A program made the position numbers and the translations under genes. The notes beneath the pieces were generated by a model. That model was not told the DNA's origin and did no database searches. It worked only from the letters and a program-made list of their open reading frames with translations. A stretch of DNA of 64,000 bases from assembly GCA_965214305.1 (NCBI GenBank), contig OZ243949.1, forward strand, positions 2,356,001 through 2,420,000. Direction: 5' to 3'. Positions 35,983 through 45,072 of the stretch are shown here, piece after piece (the first letter of the stretch is position 1; every line of letters begins with the position of its first letter). This stretch comes from Azophilus sp965214305. Its GTDB lineage: Bacteria; Pseudomonadota; Gammaproteobacteria; Pseudomonadales; Azotimanducaceae.

Positions 35983-36093
35983 TCTTTGCTCAACTTCTGC
36001 ATTATTCGCAAGCGACTCAGGCACCGATCACAAGCTGTGGCGGCTGCCGATTCGCGTTATCCCAATATGGGATGTTTCGGTTCTGTGGCCAAG

Positions 36094-37728
36094 TCATCGA
36101 GAAGGGATGCGCCTGCCCTGCGCCTGTCGGTTTTCCCCGGTGGCGCGCCGTTTGATCAGGTACTCGATCAGTGCTCGCGTCGCCGCGTCTTGCCCGGCCA
36201 GGTCCGCACCGCCAAGCTGCCCCTGCACGGTTTGCGCCAGTTGCTTACCCAACTCCACCCCCCACTGGTCGAAGGAGTTTATGTCCCATATCAACCCTTG
36301 GCAAAACACTTTGTGTTCGTAGAAGGCGAGCAAGGCACCGAGGGTTGACGGGTTCAATCGGTCCAACACAATGGTGGTGCTGGCGTGATTGCCGGGCACG
36401 TTGCGGTGGGGGTTGTCGTCATCGTTGCCTAAGGCCGTGGCTTTGCCTTGACTGAGCGCATTGGCGATCAACCAGCGATGATGGTTGTCCAGATGGTGTT
36501 CGGCGGCTGCGCAGAAAACAAAATCCGCAGTGAAAGAGCGCGTACCCTGATGCAGTAGCTGGTGAAAGGCGTGCTGCCCCCTGGTGCCGGTCCCACCCCA
36601 AAGAACCGGTGCGGTCTGTATGCCTGTGGGGGTTCCGTTGTGCCGCACGCGCTTGCCGTTGCTTTCGGTTTCCAGTTGCTGTAGGTAATCGGGCAGTAGC
36701 CGCAAGCGCTCGTCGTAGGGAAGTACGGCATGACTGCAGGCGCCCAGGAAGTTGGTATTCCAGATACCCAGCAACGCGGCCAACAGCGGCGCATTCGATT
36801 GCGCCGCTGCGGTTTGGAAGTGCCGATCCATGACGTTGGCACCTTTTAGGAACTCGTCAAAGTTGTCACCACCGGCGGTGAGTACGATTGGTAACCCGAC
36901 GGCGGACCAGAGCGAGTAGCGCCCGCCTATCCAATCCCACATGGGAAAAAGATTCTGCCTCGGCAGACCGAAGGCCAAGGCCGCTCTTTTATTGGCGGTC
37001 ACGGCCACGAAGTGGCGATCAAGCGCATCCGGGCGGGCGGTGCGTTCAACGAACCAGGCGCGAGCCGTTTCCCCGTTGACCCGTGTCTCAAGGGTGGTGA
37101 AGGACTTGGAGACAAGCGTAAAGAGGGTGGTTTCGGGGTCGAGATTACAAAGTGTGTTGACAATGGCGTGACCATCGATGTTCGCGGCGAAGTGCAGCCT
37201 TGGGCATCCGGGGGTGTGTTTTAGGGCTTCTACCGCCAAGCGGGGCCCTAAATCCGAACCGCCGATACCGATATGGACTACGTCCGTAATTGCCTTGCCC
37301 GAAAAGCCGGCCCAGCCGCCGGTGGTGACCGCTTGGCTAAACCGCTTGAGCCGGGACAAGGTCGCCGGAACTTGGCGGGCCGTCTCGGGTAGAGTTTCCG
37401 GGGGACTGCGCAGCGCCGTGTGCAAAGCTGGCCGACCCTCGGTTGAATTAACGGGCGCACCGTCGAATAGCTCACGCATGCGTTCGCGCCAGCTACGCTG
37501 CGCTGCCAGAGCAAACAGCTGCGCCAACACCGGCGCATTTACCCGTTGTCGGGAAAAATCGAAGAGCAGCCCACCGACTCGCAGCTTTAGGGCGGCGTTT
37601 CTGGAGGCATCACTTGCGAGATCCGCAATTCGTGCGCAAGCTGGTTCTCCCGCCAGCCGACTGAGTTGCTTCCAAGCGGGTAATTCGTGGGCCGCCGGTC
37701 GTTTCAATGGATTACGTTTTGTAGCCAT
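36094..37728 (-). CDS. pgi: Glucose-6-phosphate isomerase
   Basis: Glycolysis/gluconeogenesis enzyme interconverting glucose-6- and fructose-6-phosphate. The 544-residue protein has the sugar-phosphate site HIGIGGSDLGPRLAVEAL, the signatures MWDWIGGRYSLWSAVGLP and GTRGQHAFHQLLHQG, and the catalytic lysine region FDQWGVELGKQLA. It starts six bases after dgk and precedes acs. The Arg-rich tail is not part of the enzyme core. Confidence 0.96.
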   Translation of the reverse strand: MATKRNPLKRPAAHELPAWKQLSRLAGEPACARIADLASDASRNAALKLRVGGLLFDFSRQRVNAPVLAQLFALAAQRSWRERMRELFDGAPVNSTEGRPALHTALRSPPETLPETARQVPATLSRLKRFSQAVTTGGWAGFSGKAITDVVHIGIGGSDLGPRLAVEALKHTPGCPRLHFAANIDGHAIVNTLCNLDPETTLFTLVSKSFTTLETRVNGETARAWFVERTARPDALDRHFVAVTANKRAALAFGLPRQNLFPMWDWIGGRYSLWSAVGLPIVLTAGGDNFDEFLKGANVMDRHFQTAAAQSNAPLLAALLGIWNTNFLGACSHAVLPYDERLRLLPDYLQQLETESNGKRVRHNGTPTGIQTAPVLWGGTGTRGQHAFHQLLHQGTRSFTADFVFCAAAEHHLDNHHRWLIANALSQGKATALGNDDDNPHRNVPGNHASTTIVLDRLNPSTLGALLAFYEHKVFCQGLIWDINSFDQWGVELGKQLAQTVQGQLGGADLAGQDAATRALIEYLIKRRATGENRQAQGRRIPSR

Positions 37729-37734
37729 GGTGCT

Positions 37735-38442
37735 TCAAAGTAGGCTCGGATTCGGATTGAAGTACCGTCGCCTACCCGTTGTATCCTGGATACAGTTCAG
37801 CAATGCTTCCAAATGATTGAGATTATGGGCGAAGTCGATTTCCGCGGCGTTGACGACCAGTAGTGCCGCGTTGTCATAGAAGTGAAAGAACTTAGCGTAA
37901 GCCTCGGCTACGGACTCGATATAGCGGGAGTCCATTTGCTGCTCGAACTCGATACCGCGCTGGTGGATACGGTCCAGCAAGAGGTTGACCGGTGCTTGGA
38001 GGTAAATCACCAGATCCGGTATGGGTGGATTGAGTTCGAGATTGGCGTAGATCTCTTCATAGAGTCGCAATTCATTGGGGTCGAGGGTGAGTTGGGCGAA
38101 CAACCGATCCTTATCCATGAGGTAGTCGGCTATCAGCACGGGTGGAACGATTGGGTTCTGCGATAGATTGGACAATTGTCTCGCCCGATTCAGCAGAAAG
38201 AAAATCTGTGTTGGTAGGGCGTGGCGACGGCGCTCGCGGTAGAAGCGGTCTAGGAAGGGGTTTTGTGTCGCTGGCTCCAGTAACAGGGGATAACGCAATA
38301 TTTCCGCTAAATTATGCGCCAGCGTTGTTTTGCCAACGCCGATAGGACCCTCCACAACGATGAATTTCGGCCAATCACGGTGGGCCATGCGGCTGCACAA
38401 TTGTGCAAGTTGTGTGGCTTTGCCATCAAGGTGGTTATGCAT
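37735..38442 (-). CDS. Deoxynucleoside kinase (dGK/dCK family)
   Basis: Salvage kinase that phosphorylates a deoxynucleoside; the exact base is not readable. The 235-residue protein has the P-loop VVEGPIGVGKTTLA, the DRFYRER substrate region, a YLMDKDRLFA segment and the lid DRIHQRGIEFEQ. An ATG at 38442 is chosen since GGAG lies nine bases upstream. An ATG at 38388 (MAHRDWPKF) would give a product closer to relatives, which begin just before the P-loop. In Pseudomonas-type genomes folK and panBCD occupy this interval between pcnB and pgi; here only this kinase remains. Confidence 0.85.
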   Translation of the reverse strand: MHNHLDGKATQLAQLCSRMAHRDWPKFIVVEGPIGVGKTTLAHNLAEILRYPLLLEPATQNPFLDRFYRERRRHALPTQIFFLLNRARQLSNLSQNPIVPPVLIADYLMDKDRLFAQLTLDPNELRLYEEIYANLELNPPIPDLVIYLQAPVNLLLDRIHQRGIEFEQQMDSRYIESVAEAYAKFFHFYDNAALLVVNAAEIDFAHNLNHLEALLNCIQDTTGRRRYFNPNPSLL

Positions 38443-38476
38443 GAGTTGCTTCTCCGGCAGCCGGTTTCAGCCTCGC

Positions 38477-39793
38477 TCATCCGCGTTTGCAACGCCCTCG
38501 TCGGCGTCGCCGATTGGTGGAAGGCCTGTTAACCAAGCCTTTCAACATGGTCTCGCGGTGCTCTTGGTCGGCGCTTTGTATTTCTTCCCACCAAGCGGCC
38601 AGTTCGGTGGCGACGGTACCGGCCTCGGCGCGCAGCAGCAGCAAGTCGAATGCGGCTCGAAATCGTCGATGATTCAAGGTGTTGACAACCTGCTTTGGTT
38701 GCCGAATTTGCAACCGCTCCTGCAAGTGCCAGATGTCGTAAATGAAGCTCACAAGGCGACGTGGAATGGCCACCCTCAGCCGTTGTTCGGCAATAGCCTC
38801 GTGAGCGGCGACCGGAGCGGCCTCCTTCGTTTTGCGATTGGCCCTGCGACCACCTGTGAGTTCCTTGATGCGTTGGCAATAGTCCTCCCACAGCATCACG
38901 GCGAGTAGGAAGGCCGGGGTTACCGGCTTGTCTTCGGCGATGCGCCGGTCGGTACTGTGCATGGCCAGACGAATCAGCGGGCTGTCCGGAGGAACCGTTG
39001 GGAAGAGCACAGGCCGGACCGGCGATGCTTGAATGGCCTGCCAAGCATTGTTCGCATAGCCGGATAAGAACAGCTTGATGAATTCCTCAAATAGACGGGC
39101 GGGCGGGATGGCGGTCAAGCGCTTGGCCGTCGATTGGTCATCGTGGGTAATGCCCTCGTCCAAGTTGAAACCGAGTTTTGCTTGGAAGCGCAAAGCGCGG
39201 AGCAGCCGCACCGGATCTTCGCGCAAACGCTCCTGCGAATTGCCGATGAAGCGCAGTTGGTGGCGTTGCAGGTCCTTGAAACCGTCGATGAAATCGAGAA
39301 TCTCATCGGTGTGGGGGTCGTAGTACAGCGCGTTGACCGTGAAGTCGCGGCGAAACGCATCTTCATGCAAGGAGCCATAGGCATTGTCGCGTAGAATTAG
39401 ACCGGTGGGGTGGGCCGCCCGATCGCCCTTTTCATCATTAGCCGGCAATTTTCGGAAGGTAGAGACCTCGATAAATTTCCGGCCATAATGCACATGCACG
39501 ATCTTGAAGCGGCGCCCCACCAATCGCGACCGCCGAAATAGCCCGCGCACCTGCTCTGGCCTGGCATCGGTGGCGACATCGAAGTCCTTCGGGGCGGCAC
39601 CGAGCAATAGGTCGCGCACACAACCGCCCACCAGCAGGGCGCAAAAACCGGCATTTCGTAGCCGGTCAACTACATCCAGTGCATTTGCGTCCACTCGGTC
39701 TCGGCTTACATTGAATGCGCGAGCCTTAAGCTTGGTTGCTGGCGCGGATGTTTCCTTTGCCGGCGTTTTCCGGCCCTTGCGATTGCGGCGCAT
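38477..39793 (-). CDS. pcnB: Poly(A) polymerase I
   Basis: Adds 3' poly(A) tails that promote RNA decay. The 438-residue nucleotidyltransferase has LVGGCVRDLLLG, the catalytic PKDFDVATDARPEQV, RDFTVNALYYDP and LREDPVRLLRALRFQAKLGF. The C-terminus is strongly basic (RPSTNRRRRRGRCKRG), which separates PcnB from CCA-adding enzymes. The ATG at 39793 overlaps the preceding regulator's stop (TGATG). Locus and tail both favour pcnB over cca. Confidence 0.92.
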   Translation of the reverse strand: MRRNRKGRKTPAKETSAPATKLKARAFNVSRDRVDANALDVVDRLRNAGFCALLVGGCVRDLLLGAAPKDFDVATDARPEQVRGLFRRSRLVGRRFKIVHVHYGRKFIEVSTFRKLPANDEKGDRAAHPTGLILRDNAYGSLHEDAFRRDFTVNALYYDPHTDEILDFIDGFKDLQRHQLRFIGNSQERLREDPVRLLRALRFQAKLGFNLDEGITHDDQSTAKRLTAIPPARLFEEFIKLFLSGYANNAWQAIQASPVRPVLFPTVPPDSPLIRLAMHSTDRRIAEDKPVTPAFLLAVMLWEDYCQRIKELTGGRRANRKTKEAAPVAAHEAIAEQRLRVAIPRRLVSFIYDIWHLQERLQIRQPKQVVNTLNHRRFRAAFDLLLLRAEAGTVATELAAWWEEIQSADQEHRETMLKGLVNRPSTNRRRRRGRCKRG

Positions 39794-41124
39794 CAGTTTG
39801 CTCTGCGCGGTCCGCGTTTGCGGGTTTTGCGGCGCGGCATACCAAATCGCTGGCGTCGCTCCCACAGGCTTTTGCGACTAATGCCGAGCTTTTCCGCCAA
39901 TTCGGTTTCGGTCAAATGGTCTTCGTGCTCGCGCACAAAGCGGAGGAAATACTGCTCAAGCGAGCTGTTTTCGGATGCTATTGCCGAACTGCCGGAAGGC
40001 TCCGGGGCTGCCATATCGATGGCTAGTAAACCAGGGTCGATTAAGCTATCTGTGCAGAGGATGACGGCTCGCTCAAGGACATTTTCCAACTCTCTAATGT
40101 TTCCGGGCCAATGGTAGGAGCTGATAGCCTCGCGCGCCTTTGCGGAAAGTTTCGGTGTGGGTTTATCTAACAATTCGGCAACCCGTGCGAGTATGTGGTC
40201 CGCTAATTCCAAAACGTCTTGTCCCCGCTCTCGTAGCGGTGGCGTATGTAGCGATACCACGTCCAAACGATAGTAGAGATCGTCTCGGAATCGGCCTTGG
40301 CCGGTCAAATGTTTCAGGTTGAGTTGTGATGCCGCTACGAAGCGGACATTCAATCTCTTAGCGGTGGTTGTTGGAAGCCTGTTCACTGCTTGGCTTGCCA
40401 AGAATTGCAACAATCGAGCTTGGGCCGGCAGAGGCAATTCGCCGACTTCATCCAGATACAGTGTGCCGCCGTCCGCCGCTTGCAGCAGACCACCACCCAC
40501 GGAGTTGCCGGCCGTTTCACCAGATCCGAACAATTCCTGTTCGATTAGCGACTCCGGTATGGTGGTGCAACTTACCCTAATCAGTGGTGCTCGGTTGCGT
40601 TTGCTCGCGCAATGTAGGGCATTGGCGAGCAACGCCTTGCCCGTGCCCGGTTCACCCTGCAACAGGACGGTGGTATCGGTTGGCGCGACCCGCCTTATGC
40701 GATCTCGCAACTCACACATGACCTTGCTGGAACCGATGATGGGTGGTGATGGTTCAATGTCATTGACTGGACGGGAAGGGGCCAAAGAGACCGATAGTGC
40801 CTCGTTGACCGAGGTTATTAAGGCGCTACTTTCGACCGGTGCGGCAAGGTAGTCGACGGCACCCAGTTGCATGGCGCGAACCGCTTTGGGAATACTTGCA
40901 CTCCGATCCACTATGATTAGCGGCTTTAACGAAAGGTGGCGGAGAAATTCGGGATTATCGAGAACGTCCACACCGCCAATGATGCCGTCGATACCGGCCA
41001 GTTGGTATTTGGCGGGCGCTTCCTGTGTATCTTGCCGTCTAACCCGAAAACCTGCGTTTTCGAGTATCCGCGCCAGCGCTTTACTCTGTTGGGTATCGCT
41101 TTCAATCAGCAATAAGTCGGCCAT
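39793..41124 (-). CDS. CbrB-like NtrC-family regulator with degenerate receiver and no GAFTGA loop
   Basis: Resembles the two-component activator CbrB, which lies between cbrA and pcnB in Pseudomonas; here it sits between gluQRS and pcnB with no cbrA. In the 443-residue protein the receiver (residues 1-115) has Gly at the expected phospho-acceptor (IIGGVDVL, residues 48-55) and Ala in place of the conserved Lys (LAAPV, residue 95). The AAA+ domain keeps Walker A GEPGTGKA (157-164) and TLYLDEVGEL, but the sigma-54 contact loop GAFTGA is replaced by unrelated residues (about 202-211). A Fis-type helix-turn-helix (TETELAEKLGISRKSLWERR) ends the protein. It may still bind DNA, but activation of sigma-54 polymerase by phosphorylation is unlikely. 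Confidence 0.82.
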   Translation of the reverse strand: MADLLLIESDTQQSKALARILENAGFRVRRQDTQEAPAKYQLAGIDGIIGGVDVLDNPEFLRHLSLKPLIIVDRSASIPKAVRAMQLGAVDYLAAPVESSALITSVNEALSVSLAPSRPVNDIEPSPPIIGSSKVMCELRDRIRRVAPTDTTVLLQGEPGTGKALLANALHCASKRNRAPLIRVSCTTIPESLIEQELFGSGETAGNSVGGGLLQAADGGTLYLDEVGELPLPAQARLLQFLASQAVNRLPTTTAKRLNVRFVAASQLNLKHLTGQGRFRDDLYYRLDVVSLHTPPLRERGQDVLELADHILARVAELLDKPTPKLSAKAREAISSYHWPGNIRELENVLERAVILCTDSLIDPGLLAIDMAAPEPSGSSAIASENSSLEQYFLRFVREHEDHLTETELAEKLGISRKSLWERRQRFGMPRRKTRKRGPRRAN

Positions 41125-41147
41125 GCGTGCATGGTAACAAAGGTGGT

Positions 41148-42008
41148 TCACCGAGTTTCTATGATCCGGTCTTTGAGCGGTACCCGTGTGAGGCTCCATT
41201 GGTTCGTCGCCCAAGCTAGGAGCTCGGGTATATCCAAGTCCGGCGGATGCCGAAGCCCGAGCAGTTCCAGACAGCGATATAGATTGGAACGCGGGCGGTT
41301 GCCGTCGATGGCCCGGGCTCCCGTCTGTTTGGATAGCTTTTTACCGTCGGTGTTCAAAAGTAGCGCAAGATGGGCATATTCGGGTTGCGGGCGTCCGAGT
41401 AGTTGCATGAGAAAGAGTTGGCGCGCTGTGTTGTCAAGCAGATCCCGGCCGCGCACCACGCGAGCGATTTCAGGTTCGCTATCGTCCAAAGCGGTTGCTA
41501 ACTGGTAGGCGACGATGTCGTCGCGCCGCTTGACGATAAAGTCTCCCACACTCAGCGCGAGCAGCTCCGTCTGCTCGCCTTGGAGCAGGTCTACGAAATT
41601 TAGCGTTGCAGTGTCCACTCGAACGCGGACGGCGGAATTTTTGATTGGCTGGATATTGTTGCGACAGGTGCCGGGGTAGACGGGCAGGTTGCGGAGACTC
41701 TTGCGCGCACAGGTGCAATGGAAGAGAACTCCCTGGTGCCGCAGCGTTGCAAGGGCGTCTCGGTAGATGCGTTCGCGCTTACTCTGGCGACCGATTGGGC
41801 CATCCCAATACAGGTGGTGCATTTCCAAGGTGTGCAGAATATTCGTTTCGGCGCTTGGGTCTATACGTGGCCGATCAAGGTCGTCGATGCGAAGCAGCCA
41901 GTCGTGTCCTTGCGAGCGGGCGTCCAAAAAACTCGCCAGCGCTGTATAGAGCGAGCCGAGATGTAGGGGACCTGTTGGAGAAGGGGCGAACCGTCCGGCC
42001 TTTTGCAT
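41148..42008 (-). CDS. gluQ: Glutamyl-Q tRNA(Asp) synthetase
   Basis: Attaches glutamate to queuosine in tRNA-Asp; a GluRS catalytic-core paralog lacking the anticodon domain. The 286-residue protein has GRFAPSPTGPLHLGSL, the zinc-type site CTCARKSLRNLPVYPGTC, VVRGRDLLDNTARQ and the KLSKQTGA version of KMSKS. The ATG at 42008 fits relatives; a TTG at 42038 would add ten residues. It lies directly after dksA, a well-conserved pair. Confidence 0.93.
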   Translation of the reverse strand: MQKAGRFAPSPTGPLHLGSLYTALASFLDARSQGHDWLLRIDDLDRPRIDPSAETNILHTLEMHHLYWDGPIGRQSKRERIYRDALATLRHQGVLFHCTCARKSLRNLPVYPGTCRNNIQPIKNSAVRVRVDTATLNFVDLLQGEQTELLALSVGDFIVKRRDDIVAYQLATALDDSEPEIARVVRGRDLLDNTARQLFLMQLLGRPQPEYAHLALLLNTDGKKLSKQTGARAIDGNRPRSNLYRCLELLGLRHPPDLDIPELLAWATNQWSLTRVPLKDRIIETR

Positions 42009-42044
42009 GTCGATGGCGGTGTGCCGGCTTGCAGCCAAAATGGG

Positions 42045-42503
42045 TCAGCCGTGCAGTTGCCGTTCCCTTATTTCATCGAGTGACTTGCAATCGACACACT
42101 GGGTTGCCGTTGGTCTGACCTCTAGGCGCCGCAACCCGATTTCCACGCCACAGGTATCGCAGTAGCCGTAGTCCAGTTGATCAAGCCGTTCAATCGTGCG
42201 ATCAATTTTTTTAATCAACTTTCGCTCTCTGTCCCGTGTGCGCAGTTCGATGCTGAACTCTTCCTCCTGGGTGGCACGGTCGGCCGGGTCGGGGAAATTG
42301 GCCGCTTCGTCCTGCATGTGGTGAACGGTGCGGTCAACCTCCTGCATGAGATCGAGCCGCCAGCGGTTGAGTATGTGACGAAAATGTTCAAGCTGCTCGT
42401 CACTCATATAGGATTCGCCTTGTTTCGGCTGATAGGGCTTAAAATGTCTGAAGGGGGAGTCGCTCGCACCCACGACATCATTGCCTCGCCCTGATGACTC
42501 CAT
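42045..42503 (-). CDS. dksA: RNA polymerase-binding transcription factor DksA
   Basis: Binds the RNA polymerase secondary channel and, with ppGpp, controls rRNA and amino-acid promoters. The 152-residue protein has a coiled-coil tip with DPADRATQEEEF and a four-cysteine zinc finger (CDTCG...CVDCKS) after LDQLDYGYCDTCG. All four cysteines are present, so it is the zinc-containing type. It is followed by gluQRS after 36 bases. The 193 bases upstream contain no strong promoter match that I can name. Confidence 0.96.
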   Translation of the reverse strand: MESSGRGNDVVGASDSPFRHFKPYQPKQGESYMSDEQLEHFRHILNRWRLDLMQEVDRTVHHMQDEAANFPDPADRATQEEEFSIELRTRDRERKLIKKIDRTIERLDQLDYGYCDTCGVEIGLRRLEVRPTATQCVDCKSLDEIRERQLHG

Positions 42504-42678
42504 CTGCTTCGTTCTCTACGCTGCTTATGTTATGCCATGCACAACTCGCCCTCTTCGAGCGAGAGGGTTGATTGAGGGGCGTGTAAGCTACCAGAAGTAA
42601 ATTGCGATGACTATATCGGCCGGGAAAGATTTTTCTCGGGTCTTTGCAGTTCCCCGATGCCCGGGGTTGGGTGCAATA

Positions 42679-42703
42679 TTCGGTGGGATATCCAAGCTAA
42701 TCC
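42679..42703. repeat. Short degenerate repeat at the 3' end of the PfkB kinase
   Basis: GGTGGGATATCCAAGCTAA here matches GGCGGGATATCCGAGCTAG at 50613-50631. It includes the TAG stop codon (minus strand) of the kinase gene. Confidence 0.35.
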
Positions 42704-43713
42704 AGTGGCGGCGGTGGTCTGTCCGCCTGCTCGAATGCGTACAGAACCCGCCGGTAATGCTCAGCTTGACGCAGACGTGCGCCGTAGCGTTGAATTAGGG
42801 TTGCCGCAGCAAAATTGCCCAGTTTCGCCGCGGCTGTCGCCTCCATACCCCGCGTCCATCCGTAAAGACAAGCGCCAGCGTAGATATCCCCGGCGCCGTT
42901 GGTATCCCGAGCGGTGACTTTGTAGCCGGGTATCTCGGTCGCGTGTTCTTTGGTGGCCGTTAAGCTACCTCGCCCGCCGAGCGTGATGTTGCAGGTTCGA
43001 GCGATATCCTTGAGTTCGGCTAGGGCAATGTCGAGTCGGTCGGTGCCGGTCCAGGTCAGTGCCTCCTCTTCATTGCAAAAAAGATAATTCACCCCGTTGC
43101 CGAGCAGCTGCCGCAAATTGTCACGAAAAAGGCTAACGATGCTGGGATCGGACATACTGACCGCCGTTTCAACACTCAGTTGCTCTGCAAGATGTCGGCA
43201 GTTGGTGGCGACTTCCAAGCTCCGGCTCGATGAGCTGAGATAGCCCTCAACATAGAAGATTCTGGATTTGGCGAGGGCCGATTCGTTAACCTCGGCGGTG
43301 CCGAGGGCACTCGACACGCCGAGAAAGGTGTTCATGGTCCGTTCCGCGTCATCTGTGATGAGTACAAGGCATCGGCCCGAGCCGCCGACGGCCAGAGCAT
43401 CGCCGCAATTGGTATCGATGCCAAATTCGGCCATGTTGCGCAAAAAAAAGCGGCCTGTTTCGTCGTCCGCCACCTTGCAGGAATAGAAACCCCGTCCGCC
43501 GAAGCCTTGGACGGCAACAACGGTGTTGGCCGCGGACCCGCCGCTGGTTTGTTCGGGTTGTCGGTCAGCAAGCTCCTTGATTAGCGTTGTCATGCGCCGC
43601 TCATCAACGAGGGTCATATGGCCCTTGGCGATTCCGTGTTTGGTCAGAAAACCCTCGTCAACTTGGTATTGCATATCGACCAGGGCATTGCCGAGCCCGT
43701 AAACATCGTACAT
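42697..43713 (-). CDS. PfkB-family carbohydrate/nucleoside kinase (adenosine kinase-like)
   Basis: ATP-dependent sugar or nucleoside kinase. The 338-residue protein has the first PfkB signature around SGGSAANTVVAVQGFGG and the second, with the catalytic aspartate and anion hole, in ARDTNGAGDIYAGACLYG. The beginning MYDVYGLGNALVDMQYQV is characteristic of adenosine kinase-like members near dksA/hemL in several proteobacteria; the substrate is inferred. The ATG at 43713 is chosen over a TTG at 43743 that would overlap hemL. Confidence 0.85.
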   Translation of the reverse strand: MYDVYGLGNALVDMQYQVDEGFLTKHGIAKGHMTLVDERRMTTLIKELADRQPEQTSGGSAANTVVAVQGFGGRGFYSCKVADDETGRFFLRNMAEFGIDTNCGDALAVGGSGRCLVLITDDAERTMNTFLGVSSALGTAEVNESALAKSRIFYVEGYLSSSSRSLEVATNCRHLAEQLSVETAVSMSDPSIVSLFRDNLRQLLGNGVNYLFCNEEEALTWTGTDRLDIALAELKDIARTCNITLGGRGSLTATKEHATEIPGYKVTARDTNGAGDIYAGACLYGWTRGMEATAAAKLGNFAAATLIQRYGARLRQAEHYRRVLYAFEQADRPPPPLD

Positions 43714-43735
43714 TTGCGGTGCCGGAACCCGTGTT

Positions 43736-45058
43736 TCATCCAACCGGCAACTGCGGAGCCGTGCGCCGATGCTTTGCTAGTGCGGCGAATGCATCATCGG
43801 CTGCGGAGAGGGTTGCATCAAGCACATCGGAAGTATGTTGCAGTCCCAGAAAACCCGCTTCAAAAGCGCTCGGTGCCAAGTAAACGCCGCGATCCAGCAT
43901 CCCATGGAAAAATCGATTGAAGGTATCGATGCTGGAATTGGCGACATGGCTGTATTCGGTAACTGTCTCGGCGGCATCAAAGAACAGGCTAAACATGCCG
44001 CAAACGGCATTGACGGTCAGCCGTTGGCCATGTTCAGCGGCTAGACTGCGCAGGCCCACCGCCAGCTCTTCGGTTCGCTCGTTGAGCATTGCATAGAAGG
44101 GTTCATCTAGTTCGTTCAGCGTGGCGATTCCCGCAGCCACCGCCAGCGGGTTCCCCGAAAGCGTACCGGCTTGATAGACTGGCCCATCCGGCGCGATCAT
44201 ATCCATGTGCTTGGACGCGCCGCCGAAAGCGCCAATCGGTAGCCCGCCTCCGATAATTTTCCCTAGCGTGGTTAAATCCGGTGTGACTCCGTAGCGAGCT
44301 TGGGCACCACCGCTCCCCACGCGGAAACCGGTCATTACCTCATCGAAGATCAATAGGCTGCCGGCCTTTGTGGTCGTATCGCGTAACCCTTGCAGAAAAC
44401 CAGTCACTGGCGGTACGCAACCCATATTACCCGCCACGGGTTCTAGGATGACCCCGGCAATTTGCTCGGGGTAAGTGTCGAAAGCCTGTTTAACCGCGTC
44501 CAGATTGTTGAAGGGAACTGAAAGGGTTTTTGACGCTACTGCTTCGGGAACTCCAGGCGAGTTGGGGATACCAAGGGTGAGTACCCCGGAGCCGGCCTTG
44601 ACTAGTAGCGAATCGGAATGGCCATGGTAACAGCCGTCGAATTTTAGGATGAGCTCTCGGCCGGTACAGCCTCGAGCAAGCCGGATTGCCGACATGGTTG
44701 CCTCAGTGCCGGAATTGACCAAACGGACCTTTTCAATGCCGGGCACCATGGCAATGATCTTTTCGGCCAGTTCCGTTTCTTGGCCGGTCGGCGCACCGAA
44801 GCCGAGGGCACGGTCAGCCTGTGCCTTGATAGCTTCCACGACGCCACGATGGCCATGACCGAGAATCATCGGACCCCAAGAAGCCACATAGTCGATGTAA
44901 AGGTTGCCATCGACGTCGCACAGATTGACACCCTCCCCCGATGAGAAAAAGACCGGATCGCCACCCACTCCCTTGAATGCTCGAACCGGAGAATTGACGC
45001 CACCGGGAATGGAGCGGGCGGCGCGCTCAAACAATCTCTTGGATTTGTTGCGATGCAT
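43736..45058 (-). CDS. hemL: Glutamate-1-semialdehyde 2,1-aminomutase
   Basis: PLP enzyme forming 5-aminolevulinate in the C5 heme pathway. The 440-residue protein has FERAARSIPGGVNSPVRAF, VNSGTEATMSAIRLARG, DGCYHGHSD, IFDEVMTGFR and the PLP-lysine motif TLGKIIGGGLPIGAFGG. The ATG at 45058 begins HRNKSKRLFERA; longer in-frame extensions overlap hemJ and are not coding. hemJ lies 14 bases upstream, so two heme-pathway steps share a transcript. Confidence 0.96.
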   Translation of the reverse strand: MHRNKSKRLFERAARSIPGGVNSPVRAFKGVGGDPVFFSSGEGVNLCDVDGNLYIDYVASWGPMILGHGHRGVVEAIKAQADRALGFGAPTGQETELAEKIIAMVPGIEKVRLVNSGTEATMSAIRLARGCTGRELILKFDGCYHGHSDSLLVKAGSGVLTLGIPNSPGVPEAVASKTLSVPFNNLDAVKQAFDTYPEQIAGVILEPVAGNMGCVPPVTGFLQGLRDTTTKAGSLLIFDEVMTGFRVGSGGAQARYGVTPDLTTLGKIIGGGLPIGAFGGASKHMDMIAPDGPVYQAGTLSGNPLAVAAGIATLNELDEPFYAMLNERTEELAVGLRSLAAEHGQRLTVNAVCGMFSLFFDAAETVTEYSHVANSSIDTFNRFFHGMLDRGVYLAPSAFEAGFLGLQHTSDVLDATLSAADDAFAALAKHRRTAPQLPVG

Positions 45059-45072
45059 GGAAGGCGTGCTAG

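Noticed and set aside
41216..41225. CTAGGAGCTC within gluQRS as a repeat end
   Set aside because: It lies in conserved coding sequence and only six to seven bases match the element end, so it is probably chance.
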